From: Armatimonadota bacterium
GTDB taxonomy: Bacteria; Armatimonadota; UBA10988; DTZQ01
DNA length: 23,521 nucleotides
Assembly (NCBI GenBank): GCA_012961305.1
Contig: DTZQ01000045.1
Location: 1-23,521 of the forward strand
Direction: 5' to 3'
In this document: piece after piece, positions 14,885 through 22,234 of the stretch
How positions within the stretch are numbered: position 1 is the stretch's first letter
Layout: each line of letters starts with the position of its first letter
The notes under the pieces: model-generated
Database searches by the model: none
Seen by the model: only the letters and a program-made list of their open reading frames with translations
Told to the model about the DNA's origin: nothing
Position numbers and translations under genes: made by a program

Positions 14885-14996
14885 CCAAAGCCTGCTGGGG
14901 GCTGACCGCTATCTTGCGAACCCAAGATGCTCATTTCCGCACATAGTATAGCACAAAAAACTCACCCTTGTCAACCCAAAGCCTGCTGGGGGGCTG
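14885..14996. repeat. Direct repeat pair flanking the Rad52 promoter
   Basis: CCAAAGCCTGCTGGGGGCTG at 14885-14904 and the same with one extra G at 14976-14996 are 91 bp apart. The AAAGCCYGCYGGG core also occurs in the repeat before rpsO (21880-21892), so these look like fragments of that dispersed family. They bracket the promoter of the Rad52-like gene. Confidence 0.75.
14945..14974 (-). promoter_or_regulatory. Sigma-70-type promoter of rad52-like gene
   Basis: On the minus strand TTGACA (14974-14969) and TATACT (14950-14945) are 18 bp apart. The predicted leader is about 118 bases and contains one copy of the direct repeat. Confidence 0.8.
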
Positions 14997-15067
14997 GATT
15001 GGCATAAAGATTACCTGAAGGAGTTCTGTTTGGACCTGGAAACAGGCTCAATAGAAGAAGTATTGAC

Positions 15068-15096
15068 TTGCCAAACCTGCTAAATTGTGATATACT
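15068..15096 (+). promoter_or_regulatory. Promoter of the rimP-nusA-infB operon
   Basis: TTGCCA (15068-15073) and TATACT (15091-15096) are 17 bp apart, each one mismatch from consensus. A TTGACT at 15063-15068 would leave 22 bp and is less likely. The leader is about 90 bases. Confidence 0.72.
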
Positions 15097-15128
15097 ATTA
15101 ACAGGCAGGTGAGGCTCCCTCGGTGGTA

Positions 15129-15163
15129 GAAGAGTGGGTTCGTGCCCGCTCTTTGCGCTTTTT
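15129..15163 (+). promoter_or_regulatory. Attenuator-like hairpin in rimP-nusA leader
   Basis: AAGAGTGGG (15130-15138) pairs with CCCGCTCTT (15145-15153, one G-T pair) around TTCGTG. TTT, GCGC and five T (15159-15163) follow. A stem of this AGAGTGGG/CCCACTCT kind is common before rimP-nusA, and in Bacillus NusA is known to regulate its own operon by leader termination. Here it lies about 30 bases before the rimP start, so autoregulation is plausible. Confidence 0.6.
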
Positions 15164-15192
15164 GAGGTATATTGGGGGCTGGAGGAGGAGCC

Positions 15193-15675
15193 ATGAGAGC
15201 CACCGACCCTTTGTGGCAGGAGATTGAAAGTGAGGTGGAAGCCATTCTGGAGGCGGCGGGATTCGAGTTGGTCACCTTTGAGGTGTTCCCGTCTCGAGGG
15301 CAAGGGAAGTTGCGCATTCGCATGGACAAACCCGGTGGGGTGACCATTGAGGATTGCGTGGAGATGAGCAATCAAATTGGGGCTTATCTGGAGGTGGCAG
15401 ACCCCTTTCCGGGCCCTTATTTGCTGGAGGTATCCTCGCCGGGGGTGGACCGACCGCTGGTTAAACCCCGAGATTTCCAGCGGTTTCAGGGACGTCGGGC
15501 CCGAATTACCTTCCGGGAGCCGGATGGCCAGCAACGGACGTTAGTAGGTACTTTGGCGGGTTGGGAGGAGGAACAAGTGCTGGTGGCCCAGGCGGAGGAA
15601 ACGACGCGCATTCCTTTCGCGGCCATTGTCCGCGCCCACCTAAAATATGAGTGGGAAGACGAGGAGGCATCATGA
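15193..15675 (+). CDS. rimP: Ribosome maturation factor RimP
   Basis: A 160-residue cytoplasmic factor needed for assembly of the 30S subunit. Family features are EAILEAAGFELVTFEV near the N-terminus, GKLRIRMDKPGGVTIEDC, and the strongly conserved YLLEVSSPGVDRPLVKPRDF, followed by a C-terminal SH3-like domain (about 85-160). ATG 15193 follows GGAGGAGGAG closely; a frame open 7 codons upstream would bury that site. The gene is first in the operon and its stop overlaps the nusA start (ATGA), so RimP and NusA are translationally coupled. Confidence 0.96.
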   Translation: MRATDPLWQEIESEVEAILEAAGFELVTFEVFPSRGQGKLRIRMDKPGGVTIEDCVEMSNQIGAYLEVADPFPGPYLLEVSSPGVDRPLVKPRDFQRFQGRRARITFREPDGQQRTLVGTLAGWEEEQVLVAQAEETTRIPFAAIVRAHLKYEWEDEEAS

Positions 15676-16757
15676 ACGTCAGTTTAATAGATGCTCTGCA
15701 GCAAATTGAACGCGAGAAGGACATCCCAGTCGAGGTTTTGGTGGAAACCATCGAAGCGGCCCTGGTTTCAGCCTACAAGAAGCATTTCGGGGCCAATGGG
15801 ATTATCCGGGTGCACTTAGATTGGGATACCTCGGATTTTCGGGTATATGCGGAAAAATCCGTGGTGGAGAAGGTGCGCAATTCCCACCTGGAAATCTCCC
15901 TGGAGGAAGCGCGTCAGTTGCAGCCGGAGGCCCAGTTGGGGGAGGTGCTGAGGGTAGAGGTTACCCCAACCAATTTCGGTCGCATCGCCGCCCAGACGGC
16001 TAAGCAGGTGATTCTCCAGCGCATTAGGGAGGCGGAACGGGAGGTAATCTACCAGGAATATGCAGACCAAGAGGGAGAGGTTTTGACCGGCATTGTACAG
16101 CGGATTGAGCGAAACGTGGTGTACGTAAATGTGGGCAAGATTGAGGCCCTATTGCCAGCCCGGGAACAGATGCCGGGAGAGGACTATCGTTTTGGTGACC
16201 GGTTAAAAGTTTACGTGTTGCGGGTAGAACGGGGCACTCGCCTGCCGGAGATAGTTGTTTCGCGCACCCATCCAGGTCTGCTCCGGCGCCTGTTCGAAAT
16301 GGAGGTGCCGGAGATTCACGAAGGGGTAGTGGAGTTGAAATCCATAGCCCGTGAGCCGGGGGTGCGCTCTAAGGTGGCGGTGGCCTCGCGGGACCCCCAT
16401 GTGGACCCTGTGGGGGCTTGTGTGGGCCATCGAGGGAGCCGGGTGCAGGCTATCACCAATGAACTGGGCCAGGAGAAAATTGACATTATTCGCTGGAGTG
16501 AAAATCCAGCCGAGTACATTGCCGAGGCGCTGAGCCCGGCTAAAATTTCGCGGGTAGTAATGAACCCCAACGGTTTGGTGGCTACGGTCATCGTGCCTGA
16601 TGACCAGCAGTCTTTGGCCATCGGGCGCTCGGGCCAAAATGTCCGCCTGGCTGCCCGCCTGACGGGCCTGAAAATTGACATTCGCAGTGAAACTCAAATT
16701 GCGGCCCAGGGCGGTTCGGCGGCCTTAGAGAAAAGCCCTGGAGCCTTAGCCAAATAG
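15672..16757 (+). CDS. nusA: Transcription termination/antitermination factor NusA
   Basis: A 361-residue RNA-polymerase-binding factor that modulates pausing, termination and antitermination. The N-terminal polymerase-binding domain spans about 1-125, an S1 domain about 130-200 (GEVLTGIVQRIERNVVYVNVG), then KH1 and KH2 about 205-345 with VGACVGHRGSRVQAI and QQSLAIGRSGQNVRLAARL. The protein stops soon after KH2, as in many bacteria, without the acidic repeats found in E. coli. The start overlaps the rimP stop by four bases (ATGA). It may control its own operon through the leader hairpin at 15129-15163. Confidence 0.97.
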   Translation: MNVSLIDALQQIEREKDIPVEVLVETIEAALVSAYKKHFGANGIIRVHLDWDTSDFRVYAEKSVVEKVRNSHLEISLEEARQLQPEAQLGEVLRVEVTPTNFGRIAAQTAKQVILQRIREAEREVIYQEYADQEGEVLTGIVQRIERNVVYVNVGKIEALLPAREQMPGEDYRFGDRLKVYVLRVERGTRLPEIVVSRTHPGLLRRLFEMEVPEIHEGVVELKSIAREPGVRSKVAVASRDPHVDPVGACVGHRGSRVQAITNELGQEKIDIIRWSENPAEYIAEALSPAKISRVVMNPNGLVATVIVPDDQQSLAIGRSGQNVRLAARLTGLKIDIRSETQIAAQGGSAALEKSPGALAK

Positions 16758-16764
16758 ATGAGCC

Positions 16765-17112
16765 ATGGGTAAAAAGCGACGACACGTTCCCCAGCGCACT
16801 TGTGTGGCCTGTCGGGCCGTACGCCCCAAACGGGAACTGTTGCGGGTGGTGCGCACTCCAGAGGGCCACCTGGAGGTAGACCCCACGGGCAAAAAGCCCG
16901 GCCGAGGCGCATACGTGGGGATGGCTCGAGAATGCATTGAGCGAGCCAGGAAACAGCGTAGTTTCCAGAAAGCCTTAGGGGTCGAGTGTACCCCGGAACT
17001 GTGGGTCGCTTTGGAAGCGGCGCTACCGAATACGGCTGTGACCTGTCCCTTATCTCAGGAGGGAGAAGATATTGCCAGAGGAGGGGAAACCGTGACGCAC
17101 CGGGGGAAGTGA
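16765..17112 (+). CDS. ylxR: YlxR family RNA-binding protein (DUF448)
   Basis: A 115-residue small basic protein of the YlxR family. The marks are RTCVACRAVRPKRELLRVV near the N-terminus and GRGAYVGMARECIERA in the middle. In Bacillus subtilis YlxR has been linked to modulation of RNase P, and it is nearly always located between nusA and infB, as here. The conserved domain ends near residue 80; the last 30 residues are a divergent tail. It starts 7 bases after the nusA stop, with only a weak ribosome-binding site. The ylxQ (L7Ae-like) gene often found next is absent. Confidence 0.92.
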   Translation: MGKKRRHVPQRTCVACRAVRPKRELLRVVRTPEGHLEVDPTGKKPGRGAYVGMARECIERARKQRSFQKALGVECTPELWVALEAALPNTAVTCPLSQEGEDIARGGETVTHRGK

Positions 17113-17123
17113 GGTGATATTCT

Positions 17124-19217
17124 ATGGCGCGAGTACGAATTTACGATTTGTCCCGAGAGTTGAACATGTCTAACAAGGAACTCATTGCGATACTTAGGGA
17201 CTTAGGTATTGCGGTGAAGAGCCACAGTAGTACTATTGAGGAAGCCGATGCGGAAGCGGTGCGGGAACTGTTACGAGCAGAGCGCGAAGAACGGAAATTG
17301 GCTGTTAAAGCCAAGCGTCCCCCCAAGAAGGCCCTGCCTAAGAAGGCACCGGAGGCGCGCCACCGAAGGGCCAGGGCCCCCTCTCCTACTCCTCGCCGCG
17401 CCAAGAAAGCAAAAATGGCCCGTCCCGCCCCTGCCCCAACCCCTGAACCGACCACCGAAGAGGTCCTCGAAATCGAGGAACAGGTTTCCATTCGTGAATT
17501 GGCGGAACTTTTAGAGGTAGAGGTCAGCAGCGTTCTGGCTACCTTAATGGCCACCGGCTTAGTAAGGACTATCAACCAACCCATAGAAGCGGAGCTGGCC
17601 ATTCAAATCGGAGAGCAGTACGGCAAAAAGTTGAAACTGCGGGAGAAGGAGCCAGAACCGGAAGCCCCCCCGACACGGGAGCGGCGGGTGGGAGAGGTTC
17701 CCGTTCCCCCCGTGGTTACCGTATTGGGCCATGTGGACCACGGCAAGACCACGCTGCTGGATACCATCCGCCATACCAATGTTACCGCTACCGAGGCCGG
17801 GGGCATTACTCAGCACATTGGGGCCTATGAGGTCCTGGTGGATGGCCATAGAATAACTTTCCTCGACACTCCCGGCCACGAGGCCTTTACCGCCATGCGG
17901 GCCCGGGGAGCGCAGGTAACGGACATTGTAGTACTCGTGGTGGCAGCTGACGATGGGGTCATGCCCCAGACCATAGAGGCCATTAACCACGCCAAAGCCG
18001 CAGGGGTGCCTATTATCGTAGCCATCAACAAAATTGACCGGCCGGAGGCGAACGTCGAGCGGGTTAAGCGGCAACTTATGGAACACGGTCTGGTGCCTGA
18101 GGAGTGGGGTGGAGACACCATTTGCGTGCCCATTTCGGCCCTGCACGGGGAGGGAGTGGAGGACCTGCTGGAGAGCATTCTCTTGGTGGCCGAAATTGAG
18201 GAACTGCGCGGTACGCCCACTGCTCCGGCCAAAGGCACGGTCATTGAGGCCCACTTGGATAAGGGCCGCGGGCCAGTGGCGACCATTCTGGTAAAGGATG
18301 GAACCCTGCGGGTGGGGGATGCCTTGGTCATAGGTGCCGTTTATGGCCGGGTGCGGACCATGATTAACGATAAAGGAGAAAAGGTCAAGGAGGCTGGTCC
18401 CTCTACCCCCGTGGAAGTACAGGGCCTTTCAGAGGTGCCAGAAGTGGGCACTTCTATCGAGGTGGTAGGGAACGAAAGGGAAGCCCGGCGGATTGCCGAG
18501 GAGCGGCAAATCGCTGCCCGAGAGGAACGACTACGGGGAACGCAGCCCCGCCGCCTGACTTTAGAGGATTTACTGGCCCAGCAGCCGGAGGAGAAGAAGA
18601 AACTCAATGTGATTCTTAAAGCGGACGTGCAGGGTTCGGTAGAGGCCCTCACCCAGTCCCTGGAGCGGTTGAACAGCGAGGAGGTGGAAATCAACTTCAT
18701 CCATGCGGGGGTAGGCAACATTGGCAAATCTGACATCATGCTGGCCGCAGCTTCTGAGGCCATAATCATCGGCTTCAATGTGGAAGTCGAAACTCATGCT
18801 GACCGCCAATTGGCCGCCGATGAAGGCATCGAAATTCGCCTTTATCAGGTTATTTACCGGGTGCTGGATGAGGTTAGAGCGGCCTTGGCGGGCATGTTGG
18901 AACCCGAATATGAGGAGGTCATCCTGGGCCACGCGGAGGTCCTCCAGTTGTTCCAAATCGCCCGCGTGGGAACGGTGGCCGGCTGCCGGGTGCTTGATGG
19001 GCGTGTGGTCCGGGGTTCTCAGGTGCGGGTAGCCCGGGAGCAAGAGGTCATTTACGAGGGTACGCTGACTTCCCTGCGGCGCTACACGGAGGATGTGGAG
19101 GAGGTGAGCGAGGGGCTGGAATGCGGCATCGCCCTGGATGGATTTAACGACTTCCGGGAAGGAGACATCTTGGAATCTTTCACTCAGCGCGAGGTTCCAC
19201 GAACCCTGCCGGCCTAA
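17124..19217 (+). CDS. infB: Translation initiation factor IF-2
   Basis: A 697-residue GTPase that brings initiator tRNA to the 30S subunit and promotes subunit joining. Two IF2 N-terminal modules are seen (about 1-50 and 118-170), separated by a Lys/Pro/Ala-rich linker. The G domain has GHVDHGKTT (G1), [10 protein letters not shown] (G2), DTPGHEAF (G3), NKID (G4) and SAL (G5). Domains II to IV follow, including the [15 protein letters not shown] [15 protein letters not shown] segment and a complete C-terminal tRNA-binding domain. The linker is short, so the protein is compact relative to E. coli IF-2. GAGGTGA lies 6 bases before ATG 17124, 11 bases after ylxR. Confidence 0.98.
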   Translation: MARVRIYDLSRELNMSNKELIAILRDLGIAVKSHSSTIEEADAEAVRELLRAEREERKLAVKAKRPPKKALPKKAPEARHRRARAPSPTPRRAKKAKMARPAPAPTPEPTTEEVLEIEEQVSIRELAELLEVEVSSVLATLMATGLVRTINQPIEAELAIQIGEQYGKKLKLREKEPEPEAPPTRERRVGEVPVPPVVTVLGHVDHGKTTLLDTIRHTNVTATEAGGITQHIGAYEVLVDGHRITFLDTPGHEAFTAMRARGAQVTDIVVLVVAADDGVMPQTIEAINHAKAAGVPIIVAINKIDRPEANVERVKRQLMEHGLVPEEWGGDTICVPISALHGEGVEDLLESILLVAEIEELRGTPTAPAKGTVIEAHLDKGRGPVATILVKDGTLRVGDALVIGAVYGRVRTMINDKGEKVKEAGPSTPVEVQGLSEVPEVGTSIEVVGNEREARRIAEERQIAAREERLRGTQPRRLTLEDLLAQQPEEKKKLNVILKADVQGSVEALTQSLERLNSEEVEINFIHAGVGNIGKSDIMLAAASEAIIIGFNVEVETHADRQLAADEGIEIRLYQVIYRVLDEVRAALAGMLEPEYEEVILGHAEVLQLFQIARVGTVAGCRVLDGRVVRGSQVRVAREQEVIYEGTLTSLRRYTEDVEEVSEGLECGIALDGFNDFREGDILESFTQREVPRTLPA

Positions 19218-19258
19218 ACCAGCGGGGTCATTATCCATCAGCGGCTCTCAGTAGGGAT

Positions 19259-19540
19259 ATGTTCATCGGGGCATGTGAAATTGAACTCTATTTGCACGGG
19301 TGTCAGTCCTTGAAGGAAAAGCGTCAGGTTCTGCGCAGTCTGCTCGACCGCTTGCAAAACCAGTTTAATGCTTCCATAGCCGAGGTGGACTATCAGGACC
19401 TGTGGCAACGGGCCGCCATCGGTGTAGCGGTGGTCGGCAACGACAAGGTGATAATCGAGCGGGTGCTCAATCGGATTATCACCTTTACGGAAAATCACCC
19501 CGGGGTCGAGTTGGTGGACTACGAAATTGAGATATGGTGA
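19259..19540 (+). CDS. ylxP: YlxP family protein (DUF503)
   Basis: A 93-residue protein matching the DUF503/YlxP pattern: an N-terminal strand IGACEIELYLHGCQSLKEKRQVLRSL (here residues 3-28), then NQFNASIAEVDYQDLWQRAAIGVAVVGND. It is a small ferredoxin-like fold of unclear function, usually between infB and rbfA, where a role next to 30S maturation is suspected. It starts 41 bases after infB with a weak ribosome-binding site and ends 3 bases before rbfA. Confidence 0.92.
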   Translation: MFIGACEIELYLHGCQSLKEKRQVLRSLLDRLQNQFNASIAEVDYQDLWQRAAIGVAVVGNDKVIIERVLNRIITFTENHPGVELVDYEIEIW

Positions 19541-19543
19541 AAA

Positions 19544-19915
19544 ATGTATCCGCGACGAGAGCGAATTCAGGAATTGGTCAAAGAGGAGTTGGGCCAAATC
19601 CTCCTGCGGGAGATGCGGGACCCTCGCTTGGGGTTCGTCACCATCACCGATGTGGAATTGAGCGGTGACCTGCGCCGGGCGCGGGTGTATGTCAGCGTGA
19701 TGGGTTCCGCCGAGAAGCAGGAGGAAAGTCTGGCTGTCCTGAGGGGAGCCATTGGTTTCCTGCGAAGGGAATTGGGCCGACGGCTGTCCTTGCGATATAT
19801 CCCGGACCTGACCTTTTCTCTTGACCATACCGCCGAGCGGGCCGCCCGTATTGAAGCCCTTCTGGTGGCCGAGGCCCGGCGGTCTTCACCGCGGAATAAG
19901 GAACCAGAACCGTGA
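19544..19915 (+). CDS. rbfA: 30S ribosome-binding factor RbfA
   Basis: A 123-residue KH-fold factor acting in late 30S maturation near the 5' end of 16S rRNA. Characteristic pieces are RRERIQELVKEELGQILLREMRDPRLGF, ITDVELSGDLRRARVYVSV and a C-terminal LGRRLSLRYIPDLTFSLD (stated here in parts). Length is normal. Its stop overlaps the truB GTG start (GTGA). The DHH phosphoesterase gene nrnA, often located between rbfA and truB, is not present. Confidence 0.96.
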   Translation: MYPRRERIQELVKEELGQILLREMRDPRLGFVTITDVELSGDLRRARVYVSVMGSAEKQEESLAVLRGAIGFLRRELGRRLSLRYIPDLTFSLDHTAERAARIEALLVAEARRSSPRNKEPEP

Positions 19916-20892
19916 GCCGGGCAGGGACTCCTTTCCGAAAAGGCCGCCGAACTGATTCCTGGCAGGGCGTGCTCAACGTTCTCAAACCGCCAGGTCTGAC
20001 TTCCCATGAGGTAGTGCTCTGGGCCCGCCGATGCTTGGGGCAGCGACACCTGGGCCATGCGGGAACCTTGGACGCCCCGGCCGCGGGCGTATTGCTTCTC
20101 TGTCTGGGCCAAGCGACCCGGCTGGTGGAGTTCCTGCAGGAGACCCCCAAGGTCTACCGGGCGGAGATGACCCTGGGTGTGCGAACGGACACACTGGACG
20201 CGACCGGCACCGTGCAGAGTACTACCTCCGTCCCTCACCTCACTGGAGCGGACGTGGCGGCTGTGCTGCCCCAGTTTAGGGGAGAGATAGAGCAAATCCC
20301 ACCCCTTTTTTCGGCCAAACGCCAGCAGGGCCGCCGCTGGCATGAATTGGCGCGGCAGGGAGAAACCCCTACCCGGCGCTCCCAAAGGGTGACCATTTAT
20401 GAACTCACTCTGCGCCACTTCCTACCGGGGGAACATCCGCGGGCGATACTGGAGGTAACCTGTTCCAAAGGCACTTACCTCCGTTCCCTGTGCGCTGATT
20501 TGGGCGAGGCTTTGGGATGTGGGGCGCTGCTTTCCTTCTTGGTGCGCACCCAGGTTGGCCCCTACACGCTGGCCGAAGCCTTGACTCTGGAGGAACTGGC
20601 GGCGATTCATCGGGCGGGTCGGCTCAGGGAGTATCTGGTGCCCTTGGCCGAGGCTCTGCCTCATTTGCCCCGCGTGGTGGTGGACCCCACCGCTGCAGAG
20701 AAGTTAGCCCAAGGGCAGCGCCTGCCCGCAGAATCCGGGCCCCCACCCCAACTGACCCAGGCCAGGGCCTTAGTGCGCCTCTGTGACCAGCAGCAGCGCC
20801 TCCTGGCTCTGGGGCGGTGGGAGGAGCGAGCGGGGCGATGGTGGTATCAACCTTGTAAAGTGTTCGTGAACTTGGTGGAGGAAAACCCTTGA
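19912..20892 (+). CDS. truB: tRNA pseudouridine-55 synthase TruB
   Basis: A 326-residue enzyme that makes pseudouridine 55 in the T loop of most tRNAs. The catalytic motif is GHAGTLDAPAAGVLL with Asp54; the usual GTLDP is GTLDA here, leaving the Asp intact. Other family segments are GVLNVLKPPGLTSHEVV, KVYRAEMTLGVRTDTLDATG, and CSKGTYLRSLCADLGEALG. The C-terminal part (about 240-326) is a shorter PUA-like region. The first 15 residues are extra. GTG 19912 overlaps the rbfA stop by four bases, and the stop overlaps ribF (TTGA). Confidence 0.96.
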   Translation: MSRAGTPFRKGRRTDSWQGVLNVLKPPGLTSHEVVLWARRCLGQRHLGHAGTLDAPAAGVLLLCLGQATRLVEFLQETPKVYRAEMTLGVRTDTLDATGTVQSTTSVPHLTGADVAAVLPQFRGEIEQIPPLFSAKRQQGRRWHELARQGETPTRRSQRVTIYELTLRHFLPGEHPRAILEVTCSKGTYLRSLCADLGEALGCGALLSFLVRTQVGPYTLAEALTLEELAAIHRAGRLREYLVPLAEALPHLPRVVVDPTAAEKLAQGQRLPAESGPPPQLTQARALVRLCDQQQRLLALGRWEERAGRWWYQPCKVFVNLVEENP

Positions 20893-21821
20893 ATCCCTCG
20901 ACGGTTTCCCAGGGGCCGGGAACGGCAGTGGCCCTGGGCTTTTTCGACGGCGTGCACCTGGGGCATCAGGCTCTCCTCCACAGGGCGCAAGAATTGGCCG
21001 CCCGGCACCATTTGACCAGCGTGGCCTTGACTTTTGACCTCCATCCCCGGGAGGTGCTGGGCAAGACCGGGCCTCTGGTTTATCTGACGCCCCTGGAGGA
21101 GAAAGTGGACCTGCTGCGGGCCTACGGCATGGAACGGGTAGAGGTGATTCCCTTCACCTCGCAGTTTGCCACTCTCTCCGGAAGGGAATTCGTGGTTCAT
21201 TATTTGGTGGAAGGTTTAGGGGCACGGTTTGTGGTGGTAGGACAGGACTTTGCCTTCGGACGCGGACGTTCCTGCCGCGCATCGGATTTGAAGTCCTTGG
21301 GCCGGCCCTACGGCTTGCAGGCGGAGGTCTTGGATGAAGTGCGAGTGAGCGGACAGCGGGTCAGCAGTACAGCGGTGCGACAGGCTCTCTTGACCGGGGA
21401 GGTGACTACTGCCTGGCAAATGTTAGGCCGGCCTTATACCCTACACGGGCAAGTGGTGAGCGGGCGAGGAGGAGGACGAAAACTGGGTTTCCCCACGGCC
21501 AATTTAACGGTGTCAGAACGAAAACTACTTCCGGCGCGGGGGGTATATGCTGTGCAGGTGGAATGGGGAGACCAGCGCTGCTGGGGAGCGTTAAACTATG
21601 GCTGCCGCCCCACCCTGGACGGGGGCCAATGGATTTTGGAAGTGCACGTACTGGACTTTGAGGGCAACCTGTACGGTCAGTCCTTGACCCTCTCCCTGCT
21701 GCGCCGCTTGCGCCGTGAGCGCCGATTCCCCAATGTGGATGCCCTGCGTCAGGCCATTGGTCACGACGTAGAGCGGGTGCGGGAACTTACTTTACAATTC
21801 GCGGAAAATGTGCTACAATAG
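20889..21821 (+). CDS. ribF: Bifunctional riboflavin kinase / FAD synthetase
   Basis: A 310-residue enzyme converting riboflavin to FMN and then FAD. The N-terminal nucleotidyltransferase domain has [16 protein letters not shown] (about 16-31), [11 protein letters not shown] and [14 protein letters not shown]. The C-terminal kinase domain has [27 protein letters not shown], with the conserved PTAN, and [11 protein letters not shown]. The start is TTG 20889, overlapping the truB stop (TTGA), with GGAGG 7 bases upstream. The last codons contain the promoter of rpsO (21791-21819). Confidence 0.96.
   Translation: MNPSTVSQGPGTAVALGFFDGVHLGHQALLHRAQELAARHHLTSVALTFDLHPREVLGKTGPLVYLTPLEEKVDLLRAYGMERVEVIPFTSQFATLSGREFVVHYLVEGLGARFVVVGQDFAFGRGRSCRASDLKSLGRPYGLQAEVLDEVRVSGQRVSSTAVRQALLTGEVTTAWQMLGRPYTLHGQVVSGRGGGRKLGFPTANLTVSERKLLPARGVYAVQVEWGDQRCWGALNYGCRPTLDGGQWILEVHVLDFEGNLYGQSLTLSLLRRLRRERRFPNVDALRQAIGHDVERVRELTLQFAENVLQ
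21791..21819 (+). promoter_or_regulatory. Internal promoter for rpsO-pnp within ribF end
   Basis: TTTACA (21791-21796) and TACAAT (21814-21819) are 17 bp apart. The start near 21826 lies just after the ribF stop. This gives rpsO-pnp its own transcription besides readthrough, with a leader of about 93 bases. Confidence 0.7.
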
Positions 21822-21843
21822 GAACAACAGGAAATTTTGGAGC

Positions 21844-21895
21844 CTTTGGAATCAGGCACTTCAGTGCCGTCCCGAGGCTAAAGCCCGCCGGGTCC
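21844..21895 (+). repeat. Two-hairpin dispersed repeat in rpsO leader
   Basis: It contains GGCACT-TC-AGTGCC (21855-21868) and CCCG/CGGG (21871-21874, 21889-21892) enclosing GGCT-AA-AGCC (21876-21885). It is the counterpart of 14021-14073 and ends two bases before the AAGGAGGTGA ribosome-binding site (21898-21907). It would be transcribed as part of the rpsO leader and could influence its translation. Confidence 0.75.
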
Positions 21896-21918
21896 ATAAG
21901 GAGGTGAAAACTGGGAGT

Positions 21919-22185
21919 ATGTTGGACAAAACGACTAAGCAGGAAATCATGCATCAGTACCGGCGTCATGCCCAGGATACGGGTTCGCCGGAAGTGCAAA
22001 TTGCCCTGTTGAGCAGGCGCATTGAAGACCTGACCGAGCATTTGAAGGTCCACCGGAAGGATTACCACTCCCGCCGGGGACTGTTTAAAATGGTCGGCAA
22101 GCGCCGACGATTGCTCGCTTACCTTCGGCAGCACAATCCTCAGAGGTATCGCGAACTGATTAAACAGTTAGGTATCCGTGGTTAG
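21919..22185 (+). CDS. rpsO: 30S ribosomal protein S15
   Basis: An 88-residue primary-binding 30S protein. It has the S15 signatures [37 protein letters not shown] and [11 protein letters not shown], plus the ending [13 protein letters not shown]. Length is normal for the family. ATG 21919 is chosen because it gives the standard S15 N-terminus ([10 protein letters not shown]); the frame is open further upstream only through repeat DNA. AAGGAGGTGA lies 11 bases before. rpsO is directly followed by pnp, the usual gene pair. S15 often represses its own mRNA through leader RNA structure. Confidence 0.97.
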   Translation: MLDKTTKQEIMHQYRRHAQDTGSPEVQIALLSRRIEDLTEHLKVHRKDYHSRRGLFKMVGKRRRLLAYLRQHNPQRYRELIKQLGIRG

Positions 22186-22234
22186 GCTGCATCTGGAAGG
22201 TGGGCCGGGTAGTTAAGGAGTGTGAGAAAAGAAG

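Larger units (their letters stand above)
14820..15192. other. Divergent intergenic region between rad52-like gene and rimP
   Basis: This 373-base gap has no ORF I would support. It contains the minus-strand Rad52 promoter (14945-14974), two direct copies of a CCAAAGCCTGCTGGGG-type repeat (14885-14904, 14976-14996), the plus-strand rimP promoter (15068-15096) and the rimP leader hairpin (15129-15163). Confidence 0.7.

Noticed and set aside
21808..21918. N-terminal extension of ribosomal protein S15
   Set aside because: It reads through the ribF end and the leader repeat; S15 is full length from ATG 21919.
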